DNA of 64,000 bases, from assembly GCA_964540795.1 (NCBI GenBank), contig CAZINX010000002.1:124001-188000 (forward strand), read 5' to 3'. The position numbers and the translations under genes were made by a program. The notes beneath the pieces are model-generated. The model was not told where the DNA came from, searched no databases, and saw only the letters and a program-made list of their open reading frames with translations. Numbering within the stretch: position 1 is the stretch's first letter; each line of letters opens with the position of its first letter. Below, piece by piece: positions 53,912 to 63,583 of the stretch. Source of the stretch: Dichotomicrobium sp964540795. Its GTDB lineage: Bacteria > Pseudomonadota > Alphaproteobacteria > Rhizobiales > Rhodomicrobiaceae.

Positions 53912-55645
53912 TCAGGACAGGTTTTCGATCTGCCCTTGCGCGTTGACATACATGGCGTTGGCGGCCGGAACCTTGGGCAGGCCCGGCATCGTCATGATAC
54001 TGCCGCATACCACGACAATGAAACCCGCCCCGGCAGAAAGCCGCACCTCGCGGACCTCCAGCGTGTGGCCCTCCGGCGCGCCGCGCAGGGCCGGGTCGGA
54101 GCTGAAGCTGTACTGCGTTTTCGCCATGCACACCGGCAGATTGCCGTAGCCCAGCCTGGTCAGCCGGCGGATGTCGGCGCGCGCCGCATCTGACAGCACC
54201 ACATCACCCGCCCGGTAAAGCTCCGTGGCGATCGTGCGGATCTTGTCCTCGACCGAAAGCGCCTCGTCATAGAGCGGCGCGAAGGCGTCGCCGCCCGAAC
54301 CGTCGGCGAGTTCGCGCACGCGCGCGGCGATCGCCTCAGTGCCGGCGCTGCCGTCCGCCCAGTGGGTGCAGATGAACGCCTCGACGCCCATTCCGGCGCA
54401 ATAATCGACAACGGCCTGAAGCTCCTCGTCGGTGTCGGTCCCGAAGCGGTTGACCCCAACCACCAGCGGCACGCCGAACTTGCGCAGGTTCTCGATATGC
54501 CTGCCGAGATTGACCGCGCCGGCGCGCACCGCCTCGACATTCGGCTGCCCCAACTCGCCCTTCTCCACGCCGCCATGCATCTTGAGCGCGCGCACCGTGG
54601 CGACGACCACCGCGGCATTCGGCCTCAGCCCGGCTTTGCGGCACTTGATGTCGAAGAACTTCTCCGCGCCCAGGTCCGCGCCGAAGCCGGCTTCGGTGAC
54701 GACGTAATCCGCCAGCTTCAGCGCCGCGCGGGTGGCCCGGACCGAATTGCAGCCATGCGCGATATTGGCGAACGGTCCGCCATGCACGAAGGCGGGGTTG
54801 TTCTCCAGCGTCTGCACCAGATTGGGGTTGAACGCCTGCTGCAGCAACACGCTCATCGCGCCCGGCGCATCGATGTCGCGCGCGAATACCGGCGACTTGT
54901 CATGGCGATAGCCCACGACCATCGCGCCGAGCCGCTCATGCAGATCCTCGAAGTTCTTCGCCAGGCAGAAGATCGCCATGACCTCGCTGGCCACCGTGAT
55001 GTCGAAGCCGTCTTCGCGCGGAACGCCTTCGGTCGGGCCGCCAAGGCCGATCACCATGCGGCGCAGCGCACGGTCGTTCATGTCCAGCACGCGGCGCCAG
55101 GCCACGCGGCGCGGGTCGATGTCCTGCGCATTGCCCCAGTGCATGTGGTTGTCGAGCATCGCCGCGAGCAGGTTGTGCGCCGCGGTGATCGCGTGAAAGT
55201 CGCCGGTGAAGTGGAGATTGATGGTCTCCATCGGCACGACCTGGGCATAACCGCCGCCCGCCGCGCCGCCCTTCATGCCGAAGCAGGGGCCGAGGCTGGG
55301 CTCGCGGATGCACATCGCGGTGCGCGCCCCGATGCGGTTGAGCCCGTCGCCCAGCCCGATCGTCATCGTGGTCTTGCCCTCGCCCGCCGGGGTCGGGGTG
55401 ATCGCCGTCACAAGGATCAGCTTGCCGTCCGGGCGTTCCTCAATGCTCTTGAGGTACCAGTCCTCGATCTTGCCGATGTGATGGCCGAAGGGGTAGAGCG
55501 CGTCTTCCGGCACGTCGAGCCGGGCCGCGACCTCGCGGATCGGGCGCAGATCCGCTGCGCGGGCGATGTCCAGATCGGACCCGTGTTTCTTTACGCTTGC
55601 AACGGTCTCGGCGGCAGACTCCGGTTTGCCCTCGGCATTCAGCAT
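53912..55645 (-). CDS. fhs: Formate-tetrahydrofolate ligase
   Basis: Fhs makes 10-formyl-THF from formate, ATP and THF. The 577-residue protein has the nucleotide site TPTPAGEGKTTMTIGL, RRMVIGLGGPTEGVPRE and VVATVRALKMHGG, all typical. ATG 55645 has GAGGAA upstream; the frame further upstream is spurious. It is the first gene of the sarcosine oxidase operon, linking methyl groups from sarcosine to the C1-folate pool; folD or purU are not present in this window. The divergent regulator gene begins 431 bp away. Confidence 0.96.
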   Translation of the reverse strand: MLNAEGKPESAAETVASVKKHGSDLDIARAADLRPIREVAARLDVPEDALYPFGHHIGKIEDWYLKSIEERPDGKLILVTAITPTPAGEGKTTMTIGLGDGLNRIGARTAMCIREPSLGPCFGMKGGAAGGGYAQVVPMETINLHFTGDFHAITAAHNLLAAMLDNHMHWGNAQDIDPRRVAWRRVLDMNDRALRRMVIGLGGPTEGVPREDGFDITVASEVMAIFCLAKNFEDLHERLGAMVVGYRHDKSPVFARDIDAPGAMSVLLQQAFNPNLVQTLENNPAFVHGGPFANIAHGCNSVRATRAALKLADYVVTEAGFGADLGAEKFFDIKCRKAGLRPNAAVVVATVRALKMHGGVEKGELGQPNVEAVRAGAVNLGRHIENLRKFGVPLVVGVNRFGTDTDEELQAVVDYCAGMGVEAFICTHWADGSAGTEAIAARVRELADGSGGDAFAPLYDEALSVEDKIRTIATELYRAGDVVLSDAARADIRRLTRLGYGNLPVCMAKTQYSFSSDPALRGAPEGHTLEVREVRLSAGAGFIVVVCGSIMTMPGLPKVPAANAMYVNAQGQIENLS

Positions 55646-56076
55646 GGCGGCTTCCTCGATTTCAGCGAAACGGATGGCGGCAACAGGGCCAGCACGGCCG
55701 GCTCTTGGGCGCAGCTTGGCGCGGCTGGCGAAAACGGCTTGCGCAAGGTTCGCGAACGAGCTGTCGCCCCCGCACGATGATAACCTTGATAGCTCGGCGT
55801 CATCATGCCCACCAAACTCGGACCGCTGCGGTTCAGCGTCGGCGCATCTTTGTCCGAAAGCGACATGGCCTGAAAACCGGCGCAGCCCCCCTTTCCAGCC
55901 CTTCAACCAAGTGTGTAAGCGCTTGATAACGCTTTCGCTTGAGAGCGGCATGTTTTTGCGCGATTATCCGGGGTTAATTCCTTCGGCGCGAACATCCGTT
56001 CATGATGTCCGGGGCACGGGAATTGCGAGTTTGAGGCGCTCGTTTCGGCGAGGCGGGTGTGTCTGGAGGGCGTGCG
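55646..56076. promoter_or_regulatory. Divergent control region, fhs-sox operon / AraC regulator
   Basis: About 431 bp without a gene separate fhs from the AraC-family regulator. AAGCGCTT (55917-55924) is a palindrome next to TTGATAACGC; the GCTT element is repeated nearby. These are candidate operator pieces for the adjacent regulator, but no consensus is known to me, so this is inference. No CtrA-type box or clear -10/-35 pair was found. Confidence 0.4.
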
Positions 56077-57108
56077 ATGGAAGCTCGCGCGTTGGATCGT
56101 CAACGGATCCACTTTCTGCTGATTCCCAATTTTTCCATGATCGCCTTTTCCTCGGCGATCGAGGCCCTGCGGCTGGCCAACCGCGCGCTCGGGCGCACCG
56201 CATATGAATGGCAGCTGATTTCCGAGGACGGAAAGCCTGTCGAGGCCAGCAACCGGGTCGTGCTCACAGTCGATTCCTCGCTGGATCAGGTGCTCAACGA
56301 CGTCACGCACGCAAGCGATTCGAGCATGGTGATCGTCTGCTCGGGCGTGGATGTCGAGAATTTCCATCACCGCGCGGTGTTCAGCTGGCTGCGGCGGATG
56401 CACAAGCGCGGCGTCAGCATCGGCGGGCTTTGCACGGGCGCGTGGGTTCTCGCCGAGGCCGGTCTGCTGGAGGATCGCACCTGCGCGATTCACTGGGAGA
56501 TGATCCCGAGCTTCGCCGAGCGCTTCCCGGATGTAAACGTCAAGTCCAGCCTGTTCGAGGTCGACAACGACATCTTCACCTGCGCGGGCGGCACCGTCGC
56601 GCTCGACATGATGCTTTATTTCATCGGGCTGCGTTTCGGCGCGGAGATGGCGGAGCGGGTCTGCGAGGTGTGCCTGATGGACCGCGTGCGTCCGGCGCAT
56701 GACCGCCAGCGCCTGCCGATCGGCTCGCGGATGGGCATCCAGAACCCGCGCCTGCTCACCATTATCGAGATCATGGAGGCGAACATCGCCGAGCCGGTGT
56801 CGCTCGCGCAGATTTCCCAGACCACCGGCATCTCCCGCCGGCATATCGAGCGGTTGTTCCGCCATCACCTGGGGCGCTCGCCGGCGCGGTATTATCTGGA
56901 GGTCCGGCTTGAGCGCGCGCGGCGTCTGCTCCGCCACTCCAACCTGCCGATTATCGAGGTGGCGGTGGCCTCGGGCTTCGTGTCGGCCTCGCACTTCTCC
57001 AAGCGCTACCGCGAATATTTCGGCCGCTCCCCGCAGATGGACCGAAACATGCCCGAACTCAGCGGCGGCGAACGCGATACGCCGGATACCGCGCCAGAAA
57101 TGGCCTGA
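56077..57108 (+). CDS. GlxA/GbdR-type AraC regulator of betaine/sarcosine catabolism
   Basis: The 343-residue protein joins a DJ-1/PfpI-like GATase-1 domain (about 10-200, with GLCTGAWVLAEAGLL) to a C-terminal AraC HTH domain (about 225-325, LAQISQTTGISRRHIERLFR then VAVASGFVSASHFSKRYREYFG). This architecture occurs in GbdR, GlxA and SouR, which control betaine or sarcosine genes. Being divergent from fhs-soxBDA, it is likely their activator. ATG 56077 was chosen over GTG 56059 because GGAGGG lies six bases upstream. Confidence 0.88.
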   Translation: MEARALDRQRIHFLLIPNFSMIAFSSAIEALRLANRALGRTAYEWQLISEDGKPVEASNRVVLTVDSSLDQVLNDVTHASDSSMVIVCSGVDVENFHHRAVFSWLRRMHKRGVSIGGLCTGAWVLAEAGLLEDRTCAIHWEMIPSFAERFPDVNVKSSLFEVDNDIFTCAGGTVALDMMLYFIGLRFGAEMAERVCEVCLMDRVRPAHDRQRLPIGSRMGIQNPRLLTIIEIMEANIAEPVSLAQISQTTGISRRHIERLFRHHLGRSPARYYLEVRLERARRLLRHSNLPIIEVAVASGFVSASHFSKRYREYFGRSPQMDRNMPELSGGERDTPDTAPEMA

Positions 57109-57230
57109 GCGTGGCGCGACACCGTTCCGCCACACCTGCGTGCGCTTTCGCGCCATGCCATTGCGCGGGCAGCGGAACAGCCTACCTTGCGAGATGAGAG
57201 CAGCCAATTCGAGCGGGCGGAGCCGGGATT

Positions 57231-58394
57231 TTGCGATACGATTATGTCTTTGCAGGCGGCGGACTGGCGAACACGCTTGCCGCGTACCGTCTGCGCCAGG
57301 CGGACCCGTCCCTCAAGATTGCCATCATCGAACGCGCGAAACGGATCGGCGGCAATCACACCTGGTCTTTCCACGGCACCGATCTGACGCCGGCCCAGCA
57401 TCGATGGCTCAAGCCCTTCGTCGCGCATAACTGGCCGCGCCAGGAGGTCCGCTTCCCCGGCTACCGGCGCGAGTTGCGCACCTCCTATCACTCCGCGACA
57501 TCGGACCGGCTCGCGGAAGTTGCCGCGCGCGAATTTGGCGAAAATTTCCTGCTCGGCCGCGATGTCGATGCGATCAGCGACCGGCACGTGACAACGTCGG
57601 ACGGCGAGACCATCGAGGCCGATTGCGTCATCGACGGGCGCGGCGCGCGCGGGGACGACAACCTCACGCTGGGCTTTCAGAAGTTCATCGGCCGCGAGGT
57701 CCGCTGCGCCAAACCGCACGGCCAGAGCGTGCCGATCATCATGGACGCCACCGTCCCGCAGCAGGACGGCTACCGCTTCATCTACACCCTGCCGCTGGAC
57801 GAGACGCGCATCCTCATCGAGGACACATATTACAGCGACGGGCCGGAGCTTGACGGTCAGATGCTCGTTTCGGAGATCGACTCTTATGCCGAGCGGCGCG
57901 GCTTCGAAGTTGCAGAGGTCGTGCGCGAGGAGCGCGGCGTGCTGCCTATCGTGCTCACAGGCGACATCAACGGCTTCTGGGCGTCGTCCGGCGGCATTCC
58001 GCGGGCGGGGTTGCGCGCGGCGCTGTTTCACCCGACGACGGGCTACTCGCTGCCTGACGCCGTGCGCTTCGCCGATCTGCTCGCCAGCAAGCGGCCGAAG
58101 ACGACCGAGCAGGCCCATGCGCTCGCCAAACGCTACTCGATGGCGACCTGGCGTCAGCGCGACTTTTTTCGCGTGCTTAACCGCTTCCTGTTCTTCGCCG
58201 CCGAGCCGGACAAGCGCGCCGGTGTCATGGAGCGCTTCTACACGCTGCCCGAGCCGCTGATCGAGCGGTTCTATGCCTGCCGCCTTACACCTTGGGATAA
58301 GGCGCGGATCCTGATCGGTCGCCCGCCCGTGCCTATCTCGCGCGCGCTGCAAAATATCTGGGTCGCGCACCCGGCAACCGCAAGAAACGCATAA
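57231..58394 (+). CDS. crtY: Lycopene beta-cyclase
   Basis: CrtY cyclises lycopene ends to give beta-carotene. The 387-residue flavoprotein-like enzyme begins MRYDYVFAGGGLANTLAAYRL with the dinucleotide-binding motif, then RIGGNHTWSFHG, and ends in the conserved FYACRLTPWDKARILIGRPP. Start TTG 57231 is required to include the FAD motif; no in-frame ATG gives a full domain. It is the first gene of the crtY-crtB pair, 40 bp before crtB. Gene crtI (phytoene desaturase), needed before it, is not in the window. Confidence 0.93.
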   Translation: MRYDYVFAGGGLANTLAAYRLRQADPSLKIAIIERAKRIGGNHTWSFHGTDLTPAQHRWLKPFVAHNWPRQEVRFPGYRRELRTSYHSATSDRLAEVAAREFGENFLLGRDVDAISDRHVTTSDGETIEADCVIDGRGARGDDNLTLGFQKFIGREVRCAKPHGQSVPIIMDATVPQQDGYRFIYTLPLDETRILIEDTYYSDGPELDGQMLVSEIDSYAERRGFEVAEVVREERGVLPIVLTGDINGFWASSGGIPRAGLRAALFHPTTGYSLPDAVRFADLLASKRPKTTEQAHALAKRYSMATWRQRDFFRVLNRFLFFAAEPDKRAGVMERFYTLPEPLIERFYACRLTPWDKARILIGRPPVPISRALQNIWVAHPATARNA

Positions 58395-58434
58395 TGCGCG
58401 GGCAAACTCCGCATTCTCGCCAAGCACAACCCGC

Positions 58435-59403
58435 ATGACCCCGATGCCCCGAGACCCCATCGTCCGCGACAGCAAACGACGTATCGAGCGCGGCTCCAAG
58501 AGCTTCGCGGCGGCGGCCAAGCTGTTCCCGCGCGAGACCCGGCATGACGCATACATGCTGTATGCCTGGTGCCGTTATTGCGACGACCGGATCGACGGGC
58601 AGGATTTCGGCTTCCGCGCCAATGTCGGCGGCCAGAGCGCCTGCACGCGGTGCCTCGCGGAGTTGCGCGAAAAGACCGAACGCGCGCTGAGCGGCGAGGC
58701 AGAGGAGCCGGTGTTCGAGGCGCTGGCGCGCGTGGCCGCGAAGCACGACATCCCGGCGCGGCATCCGCTGGAGCTGCTCGACGGCTTCGCGATGGATGTG
58801 GAGGGCCGGCACTACGAGACCATCGAGGACACGCTGGATTACTGCTATCACGTCGCCGGCGTCGTCGGCGTCATGATGGCGATAATCATGGGCGTGCGCG
58901 ACCGCCCTACCCTGCTGCGCGCCTGCGATCTCGGCCTCGGCTTTCAGCTGACCAACATTGCGCGCGACGTGATCGAGGATGCGCAGGACGGGCGCGTCTA
59001 TCTGCCGGCCGAATGGCTGGCGGAGGCGGGCGTGCCGCATGACCGGGTCGCCGATCCGGCCTGTCGCGACCGGGTCGCGGGGGTGGTCGACCGGATGCTC
59101 GATCTTGCGGATGCCTATTACGTTTCCGCGCGGCAGGGGATCGCCGAGTTGCCGCTGCGCTCTGCCTGGACCATCGCCGCGGCCAGCCGCATTTACCGCG
59201 CCATCGGCCGCGACGTTCAGGCGCTGGGCCCGCGCGCCTGGGACCGTCGGGTGAGCACCAGCCGCGCGCGCAAGGTCGGAAGCCTCACGCTCGGCGGGCT
59301 GGACGCGCTTGGCGTTCACGCGCTCGCCGCCATCCGGCCGGCGCGTCCTCGCGACGGGCTGTGGACCAAGCCCAGCCTCATCGAAAGCGACGAACGCGCT
59401 TAA
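58435..59403 (+). CDS. crtB: Phytoene synthase
   Basis: CrtB condenses two geranylgeranyl diphosphates to phytoene. The 322-residue protein has the Asp-rich motif YCDDRIDG and the second motif QLTNIARDVIEDAQDGRVYLP, with DYCYHVAGVVGVMM between. The start ATG at 58435 gives the family length. Its stop codon and that of the convergent crtW gene share the same TTAA (59400-59403), so the genes overlap by 4 bp. It probably is co-transcribed with crtY. Confidence 0.96.
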   Translation: MTPMPRDPIVRDSKRRIERGSKSFAAAAKLFPRETRHDAYMLYAWCRYCDDRIDGQDFGFRANVGGQSACTRCLAELREKTERALSGEAEEPVFEALARVAAKHDIPARHPLELLDGFAMDVEGRHYETIEDTLDYCYHVAGVVGVMMAIIMGVRDRPTLLRACDLGLGFQLTNIARDVIEDAQDGRVYLPAEWLAEAGVPHDRVADPACRDRVAGVVDRMLDLADAYYVSARQGIAELPLRSAWTIAAASRIYRAIGRDVQALGPRAWDRRVSTSRARKVGSLTLGGLDALGVHALAAIRPARPRDGLWTKPSLIESDERA

Positions 59404-60179
59404 GCCCCCGCCTCCGCCCGGCGCAGCGCATCATGCGCCGAGGGCAGCCGCCACCACGGCAGGTACGGAAACAGATGATGCTCGTGGTGGTAGCCGAAGT
59501 GGAAGCAGGTCAGCAGCGACAGCCAGTGCGGATAGTCGTTGGTGCGGCTGTTGTGCCGGTCGGCGAACGGCTCGTGGCCCGGCTGGTGCGGCAGATAGGT
59601 GCCGAAATAGAAAAGCTGCAGCGAGGACACGATCGCAGGCAGCGCCCAGAACGCCCAGATGTTCGCCAGCGACGCGCCCAGCAGCCACACATAAGCAACC
59701 ACCGCCGCGAGGATGATGAGCAATTCGCGGCCCGAAAAGTATTCCCGGAAGAAACGCACATACCAGGACCAGAACGAGTGGGGATTGTCCTCGTGGAAGT
59801 CGGGATCGTGCTCGGTCCCCGCGTGCTGATGATGATCGCGATGCTTGGACTTCAGCGTATCGAAGTCGAACCCGGCATAAAGGAACAGGCACAGCCGCCC
59901 GAACCAGCGATTGACAGCAGGTCGCCCCGGCGCGAGCGAGCCGTGCATGCAGTCATGCGCGACGATGAAGATGCCGACATAGAGCCAGCACTGCGCCGCG
60001 ACGATGGCGAGCGCGAGCAGCGGATTGACCGCCGCCAGATCGACGAAGAACACCGCGTAGACATGCAGCGCGAGCCAGGCGAGGATCACCCCTACGGCCA
60101 GGCTCAGCCCGATAACAGTGGTGCGGGCCTTGTCCGCCCCGCCGATGCTCTCGCGCGCCTGCGCGATCACCTGCTCCAT
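59400..60179 (-). CDS. crtW: Beta-carotene ketolase
   Basis: CrtW adds 4-keto groups to beta-rings, yielding echinenone and canthaxanthin. The 259-residue membrane di-iron enzyme has the histidine boxes HDCMH (75-79), HRDHH (113-117) and HHEHH (231-235), with CFHFGYHHEHHLFPYLPWW diagnostic for CrtW over CrtZ. Four hydrophobic segments fit the fold. It is 16 bp downstream of the ABC permease gene, forming the end of a leftward crtE-ABC-crtW operon. No crtZ hydroxylase lies in the window, so canthaxanthin rather than astaxanthin is the simplest product. Confidence 0.95.
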   Translation of the reverse strand: MEQVIAQARESIGGADKARTTVIGLSLAVGVILAWLALHVYAVFFVDLAAVNPLLALAIVAAQCWLYVGIFIVAHDCMHGSLAPGRPAVNRWFGRLCLFLYAGFDFDTLKSKHRDHHQHAGTEHDPDFHEDNPHSFWSWYVRFFREYFSGRELLIILAAVVAYVWLLGASLANIWAFWALPAIVSSLQLFYFGTYLPHQPGHEPFADRHNSRTNDYPHWLSLLTCFHFGYHHEHHLFPYLPWWRLPSAHDALRRAEAGA

Positions 60180-60195
60180 CCTTCAAGCTCCCTCG

Positions 60196-61425
60196 TCAGC
60201 CTGCGTGCCTGTGCGCCAGCATATTGGCCGCGAGCAGCGCCGCAAGGCCGGTTGCGCCGAGCACGGCCCAGGGCAGCACCACGGCATCAAGCCCGCTGGC
60301 CCGCCAGAAAATCTCATTATACGCTTCCAACGTCCAGGTATTCGGGGTCAACCAGCCAAGGTCCTGTATCCATTGCGGCATAAGGAAGCGGGGCACCATG
60401 CTCCCGCCAATCGCCGAGACCAGCAGCACGACGATATTCGTCAGCGTCTGCGCCTGCTGCTTGCTGCGGCACAGGAGCACGAAGACGAGCGCCAGCCCGG
60501 CCGCCGCCAGCGCGCTCACCACCGTCGTCCCGGCCCAGGGCAGGATATGGCCCGGCAGGTCGACGCCGAAGCCGAGCCACGCCACCAGAAAGATGATCGT
60601 CACCTGAACGATCCCTTGCGCGACGAGAAAGGCGAACTTGCCCTCGACGAGCGCGCGCGTGCCGCCCGGGCCGTAGGTCAGCCGGTCGAATAGGCCGGAT
60701 TCCTTTTCCTCCAGCAATGAAATCGCGCCGACCACCGAAGAATAGAGCAGGAACAGGATCGCCACCGCTCCAGCATAATAGGATACGCCGCTGGCAACCC
60801 CGACCGTGCCCGCCACCGCTACCTTTTCGATGCCCGGCTGCAGGCGGAAGCTCGCGGTCTCGCCGTCCGCCGGCGCGGGCGCGGCGTCGATGCGCGCGCC
60901 AAGCTCCTGCGTCTGAGACTCCGACAGCCGCAGCACGTTGCGGCCCAGTTCCTCGGCGGCGCTGCGCAATGGTGCGCGGGGGAACGCCTCGAAATAGGCT
61001 TCATTCAGCGCGCCCTCGAAGATCGACACGGCGATTTCGCGCGCCGGGTCTACGACGATCTGCAGCGGCGCGGACGCGCTCTCGCCCGGCTTGTCGAGCG
61101 GCCTGCCGTCCTCGCGGATGATGAGGCCGACATCCGCCGCGCCGGTGCGCACCAGTTCGCGCACCTGCGCGGGGGACAAGTGGTCATCCGTGGTCGTCTG
61201 GCTCAGGCTGGAGCGGTCAAAGATCGCCGCGATCAGTTTCGCAGAGGCTTCGCTCTGGCGCTCGTCGGCAACCGCGATCTTGAGATTGATGGTGCCGCCC
61301 ACCGTTCCCGCGAAGATCATCGCGAAGATCACGAACACGGTCGCCGGCAGCACGAAAGCCGAGGCCAGCGCGCCGCGATCGCGGATCAGGTTGAGCAGCA
61401 TGACGCGGAAGGCGGCCATCCTCAT
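60196..61425 (-). CDS. ABC-2 type transporter permease
   Basis: The 409-residue protein has one N-terminal TM helix (about 15-38), an extracytoplasmic domain of about 150-180 residues and five C-terminal TM helices (such as AVAILFLLYSSVVGAISLL and VVSALAAAGLALVFVLLC). This is the layout of ABC-2 permeases of the YhgE/LinR-like or CcmB-like exporter type. Its start overlaps the ATP-binding subunit stop in ATGA. It lies between crtE and crtW, an unusual position; the exported substrate is unknown. SLLEEKESGLFDRL is a typical coupling helix. Confidence 0.9.
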   Translation of the reverse strand: MRMAAFRVMLLNLIRDRGALASAFVLPATVFVIFAMIFAGTVGGTINLKIAVADERQSEASAKLIAAIFDRSSLSQTTTDDHLSPAQVRELVRTGAADVGLIIREDGRPLDKPGESASAPLQIVVDPAREIAVSIFEGALNEAYFEAFPRAPLRSAAEELGRNVLRLSESQTQELGARIDAAPAPADGETASFRLQPGIEKVAVAGTVGVASGVSYYAGAVAILFLLYSSVVGAISLLEEKESGLFDRLTYGPGGTRALVEGKFAFLVAQGIVQVTIIFLVAWLGFGVDLPGHILPWAGTTVVSALAAAGLALVFVLLCRSKQQAQTLTNIVVLLVSAIGGSMVPRFLMPQWIQDLGWLTPNTWTLEAYNEIFWRASGLDAVVLPWAVLGATGLAALLAANMLAHRHAG

Positions 61426-62504
61426 GACTGCGACCCCTGATCGGCGAAATAGTTCAGCAGCGTGTCTAGACCGGGCCGGCGGACGCGGATTTCCTGCGCC
61501 TCCGGCTTGTCGGCAAGCAGCGTACGGAACACGCGCGGCAGGTCGTCGCCGCTGAGTTCGATCAAGCCGCGCACGGCGTTGCTGCGCGGATCGACCGCAA
61601 ACCCCGCGGCCCGCAGCGCCGCGCATTCCTCGGCCTCCATGGCCGACCCGAGCGGCCGCGCCGCCGTTACGGAAATTTCCATGCGGTCGCCGAAATATTC
61701 GCGGACCAGCGCATCGGGCGCGCCGCTTGCCATGATCCGCCCGTCCACCATGATCGCCACGCGGTCGGCCAGCGCTTCGGCTTCCTCCATGTCGTGGGTG
61801 GTGAGCAGGATTGCGAGGCCCTCGTCGCGCAACTGATGCAGCATGTCCGAGATGTCCTCGCGCGCCCGCGTGTCGATGCCCACCGTCGGCTCGTCGAGGA
61901 TCAGAAGCTTCGGCTCGTGCATCAGCGCCGCGCCGATGTTCACGCGCCGCTTCATGCCGCCCGACAGCGAACGCACCGGATCATTTGCCCGTGAGGTCAG
62001 GCCGATGCGCTCCAGCAGAGCGTCCGCGAGGTCGTTCAGCTTGTCCGGCGCAACGCCCATCAGCCGTCCGAAGACGGTCAGGTTCTCGCGCGGGGTCAGC
62101 TTGTCAAAGATCGCGAGCTGTTGCGGGACCAGCCCGATATCCCGGCGCGCGGCGGGCGTCTGGCGCGGATCGTGCCCGGCGACCGTCAGATGCCCGCCCG
62201 AAAGCGCGACGCGCCCGGTGATCGCCTTGACCAGCGTTGACTTGCCCGCCCCGTTGCGCCCGAGCAGCACGAGGATTTCGCCCGGATAGGCGTTCAGGTT
62301 CGCCCCGCGCAGGACCTGCCGGCTGCCATAGGCATAGTGCGCGTCCTCGACATGCAGCAGAGCCTCAGGCATCGGGGAGGCCGTCTGCTCCGGCGCGCGC
62401 GGTTCAGCCGTCCGCGGCCGCGGAGCCGGACGCGCTTCGGCAACGGCAGAAGGGCCGCCTGTGGATGGCGTCCGGGTCGCCAGATCGGCTCGGGATCGTG
62501 ACAC
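61422..62504 (-). CDS. ABC transporter ATP-binding protein
   Basis: The 360-residue protein has Walker A GRNGAGKSTLVKA, signature LSGGMKRR, Walker B LLILDEPTVGID and the H-loop TTHDMEEAEAL. It is an ABC-2 exporter ATPase (CcmA/NatA-like) with a C-terminal 70-residue extension. The first 45 residues are Ala/Pro-rich; the GTG at 62504 lies 2 bp after the crtE stop, and an ATG at 62372 would drop them. Coupling to crtE suggests a shared transcript. The permease gene overlaps its stop. Confidence 0.92.
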   Translation of the reverse strand: MSRSRADLATRTPSTGGPSAVAEARPAPRPRTAEPRAPEQTASPMPEALLHVEDAHYAYGSRQVLRGANLNAYPGEILVLLGRNGAGKSTLVKAITGRVALSGGHLTVAGHDPRQTPAARRDIGLVPQQLAIFDKLTPRENLTVFGRLMGVAPDKLNDLADALLERIGLTSRANDPVRSLSGGMKRRVNIGAALMHEPKLLILDEPTVGIDTRAREDISDMLHQLRDEGLAILLTTHDMEEAEALADRVAIMVDGRIMASGAPDALVREYFGDRMEISVTAARPLGSAMEAEECAALRAAGFAVDPRSNAVRGLIELSGDDLPRVFRTLLADKPEAQEIRVRRPGLDTLLNYFADQGSQS

Positions 62505-62506
62505 TG

Positions 62507-63436
62507 TCAGGACATGCTCGCGGTATCGGTCCCGCTTGCGGGACGCTGTTTCAACTTGGCGCAGAGGATATCGGCGAGCTGGCCGGCGAACTGCGCCAGC
62601 AACTGGCCATCCGCCCCGAGCGCGCTCACCTGCGCCATCGCCCGCTCCATCCCGGCGCGGGCCGCTTCCTCGGCGGCCTCCACGCCCTTGAGGCGCACAA
62701 GAGTGGGTTTCTCGCCATCATGGCCGACCGTCTTGCTCGCGGTCTCGCGCGAACTGACGGCGTCGAGCAGATCATCAAAGGTCTGAAACGCCACGCCGAT
62801 GCTCATGCCAAACTCGCGCAACGCCTCCACATCCTCCGCCGGGCGTCCGGCGACGCGCCCGCCCATCTGCGCGGCAGCGGCGAACAGCGCGCCGGTCTTG
62901 CGGGCATGGATCGTCTCGATGTCTTCCACAGCCATCGGCGCTTTGGCGTGCAGGTCGGCGAACTGCCCCGCAACAAGCCCGTTCAGCCCGATGGCATCGC
63001 TCAGCATCCGCATCAGGTCGGCCCGGCAATCCCCGTCGAGCCGGTCTTCCGCGCTGATGACCGCAAACGCCTCATTCAGCAGAGCGATGCCCGCCAGAAT
63101 CGCCGTCGCCTCGCCGAATTCGCAGTGGTTGGCCGGCCGGCCGCGGCGCAGCGTGGCGTTGTCCATCGCCGGCAGGTCGTCGAAGATCAGCGAGGCCGCA
63201 TGGACCATCTCGATCGCGCAGGCGGGCGCGAAGGCTTCCGGCCGTTCGGCCTGCCCGTGGCCGGCCGCGAGCAGCAGCAATACGCCGCGTGCGCGCTTGC
63301 CCGGGGCCAGAAGGCTATGGCGGATGGCCGTGGTCAGATCACGGCCCGAGACCGGGGTTTCGGGAACCGCCTTTTCCAAGGCGGCGTCGATCTCTTTGCC
63401 GATTTCTGAAACCACGTTATGAATATGCTGGTGCAT
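62507..63436 (-). CDS. crtE: Geranylgeranyl diphosphate synthase
   Basis: CrtE makes C20 geranylgeranyl diphosphate for phytoene. The 309-residue polyprenyl synthase has the first Asp-rich motif DDLPAMD (86-92) and the second FDDLLD (about 205), with TLRRGRPANH and the Lys/Arg-rich pyrophosphate site. The short-chain residue before the first motif is not diagnostic, so farnesyl diphosphate synthase is a possible alternative. It heads the leftward operon with the ABC genes and crtW; its ATG is 176 bp from the divergent fni start. Confidence 0.93.
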   Translation of the reverse strand: MHQHIHNVVSEIGKEIDAALEKAVPETPVSGRDLTTAIRHSLLAPGKRARGVLLLLAAGHGQAERPEAFAPACAIEMVHAASLIFDDLPAMDNATLRRGRPANHCEFGEATAILAGIALLNEAFAVISAEDRLDGDCRADLMRMLSDAIGLNGLVAGQFADLHAKAPMAVEDIETIHARKTGALFAAAAQMGGRVAGRPAEDVEALREFGMSIGVAFQTFDDLLDAVSSRETASKTVGHDGEKPTLVRLKGVEAAEEAARAGMERAMAQVSALGADGQLLAQFAGQLADILCAKLKQRPASGTDTASMS

Positions 63437-63567
63437 CGCACTGCCTTCGGCGGCGTCTTCCCATCTTGCCCTGATAGGCGCTGCTCCTGTTTTAATGCGA
63501 TCGGACGGGAACCGCCAGCGAATGTCCGTCGTAACAACGTGCGTGCAGGAATATCAGTTCATTTCGC

Positions 63568-63583
63568 TGTCACACTGGTGACA
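63568..63583. promoter_or_regulatory. Palindromic candidate operator between crtE and fni
   Basis: TGTCACACTGGTGACA is a perfect 6-bp inverted repeat (TGTCAC/GTGACA) with a four-base spacer. It lies 30 bp upstream of the fni ATG and about 130 bp from crtE, in the shared divergent region. Its TGT-N10-ACA spacing differs from the TGT-N12-ACA of PpsR/CrtJ. The regulator is unknown. Confidence 0.45.

Noticed and set aside
63568..63583. PpsR/CrtJ binding site between crtE and fni
   Set aside because: The motif is TGT-N10-ACA, not TGT-N12-ACA, and no photosynthesis genes are present.
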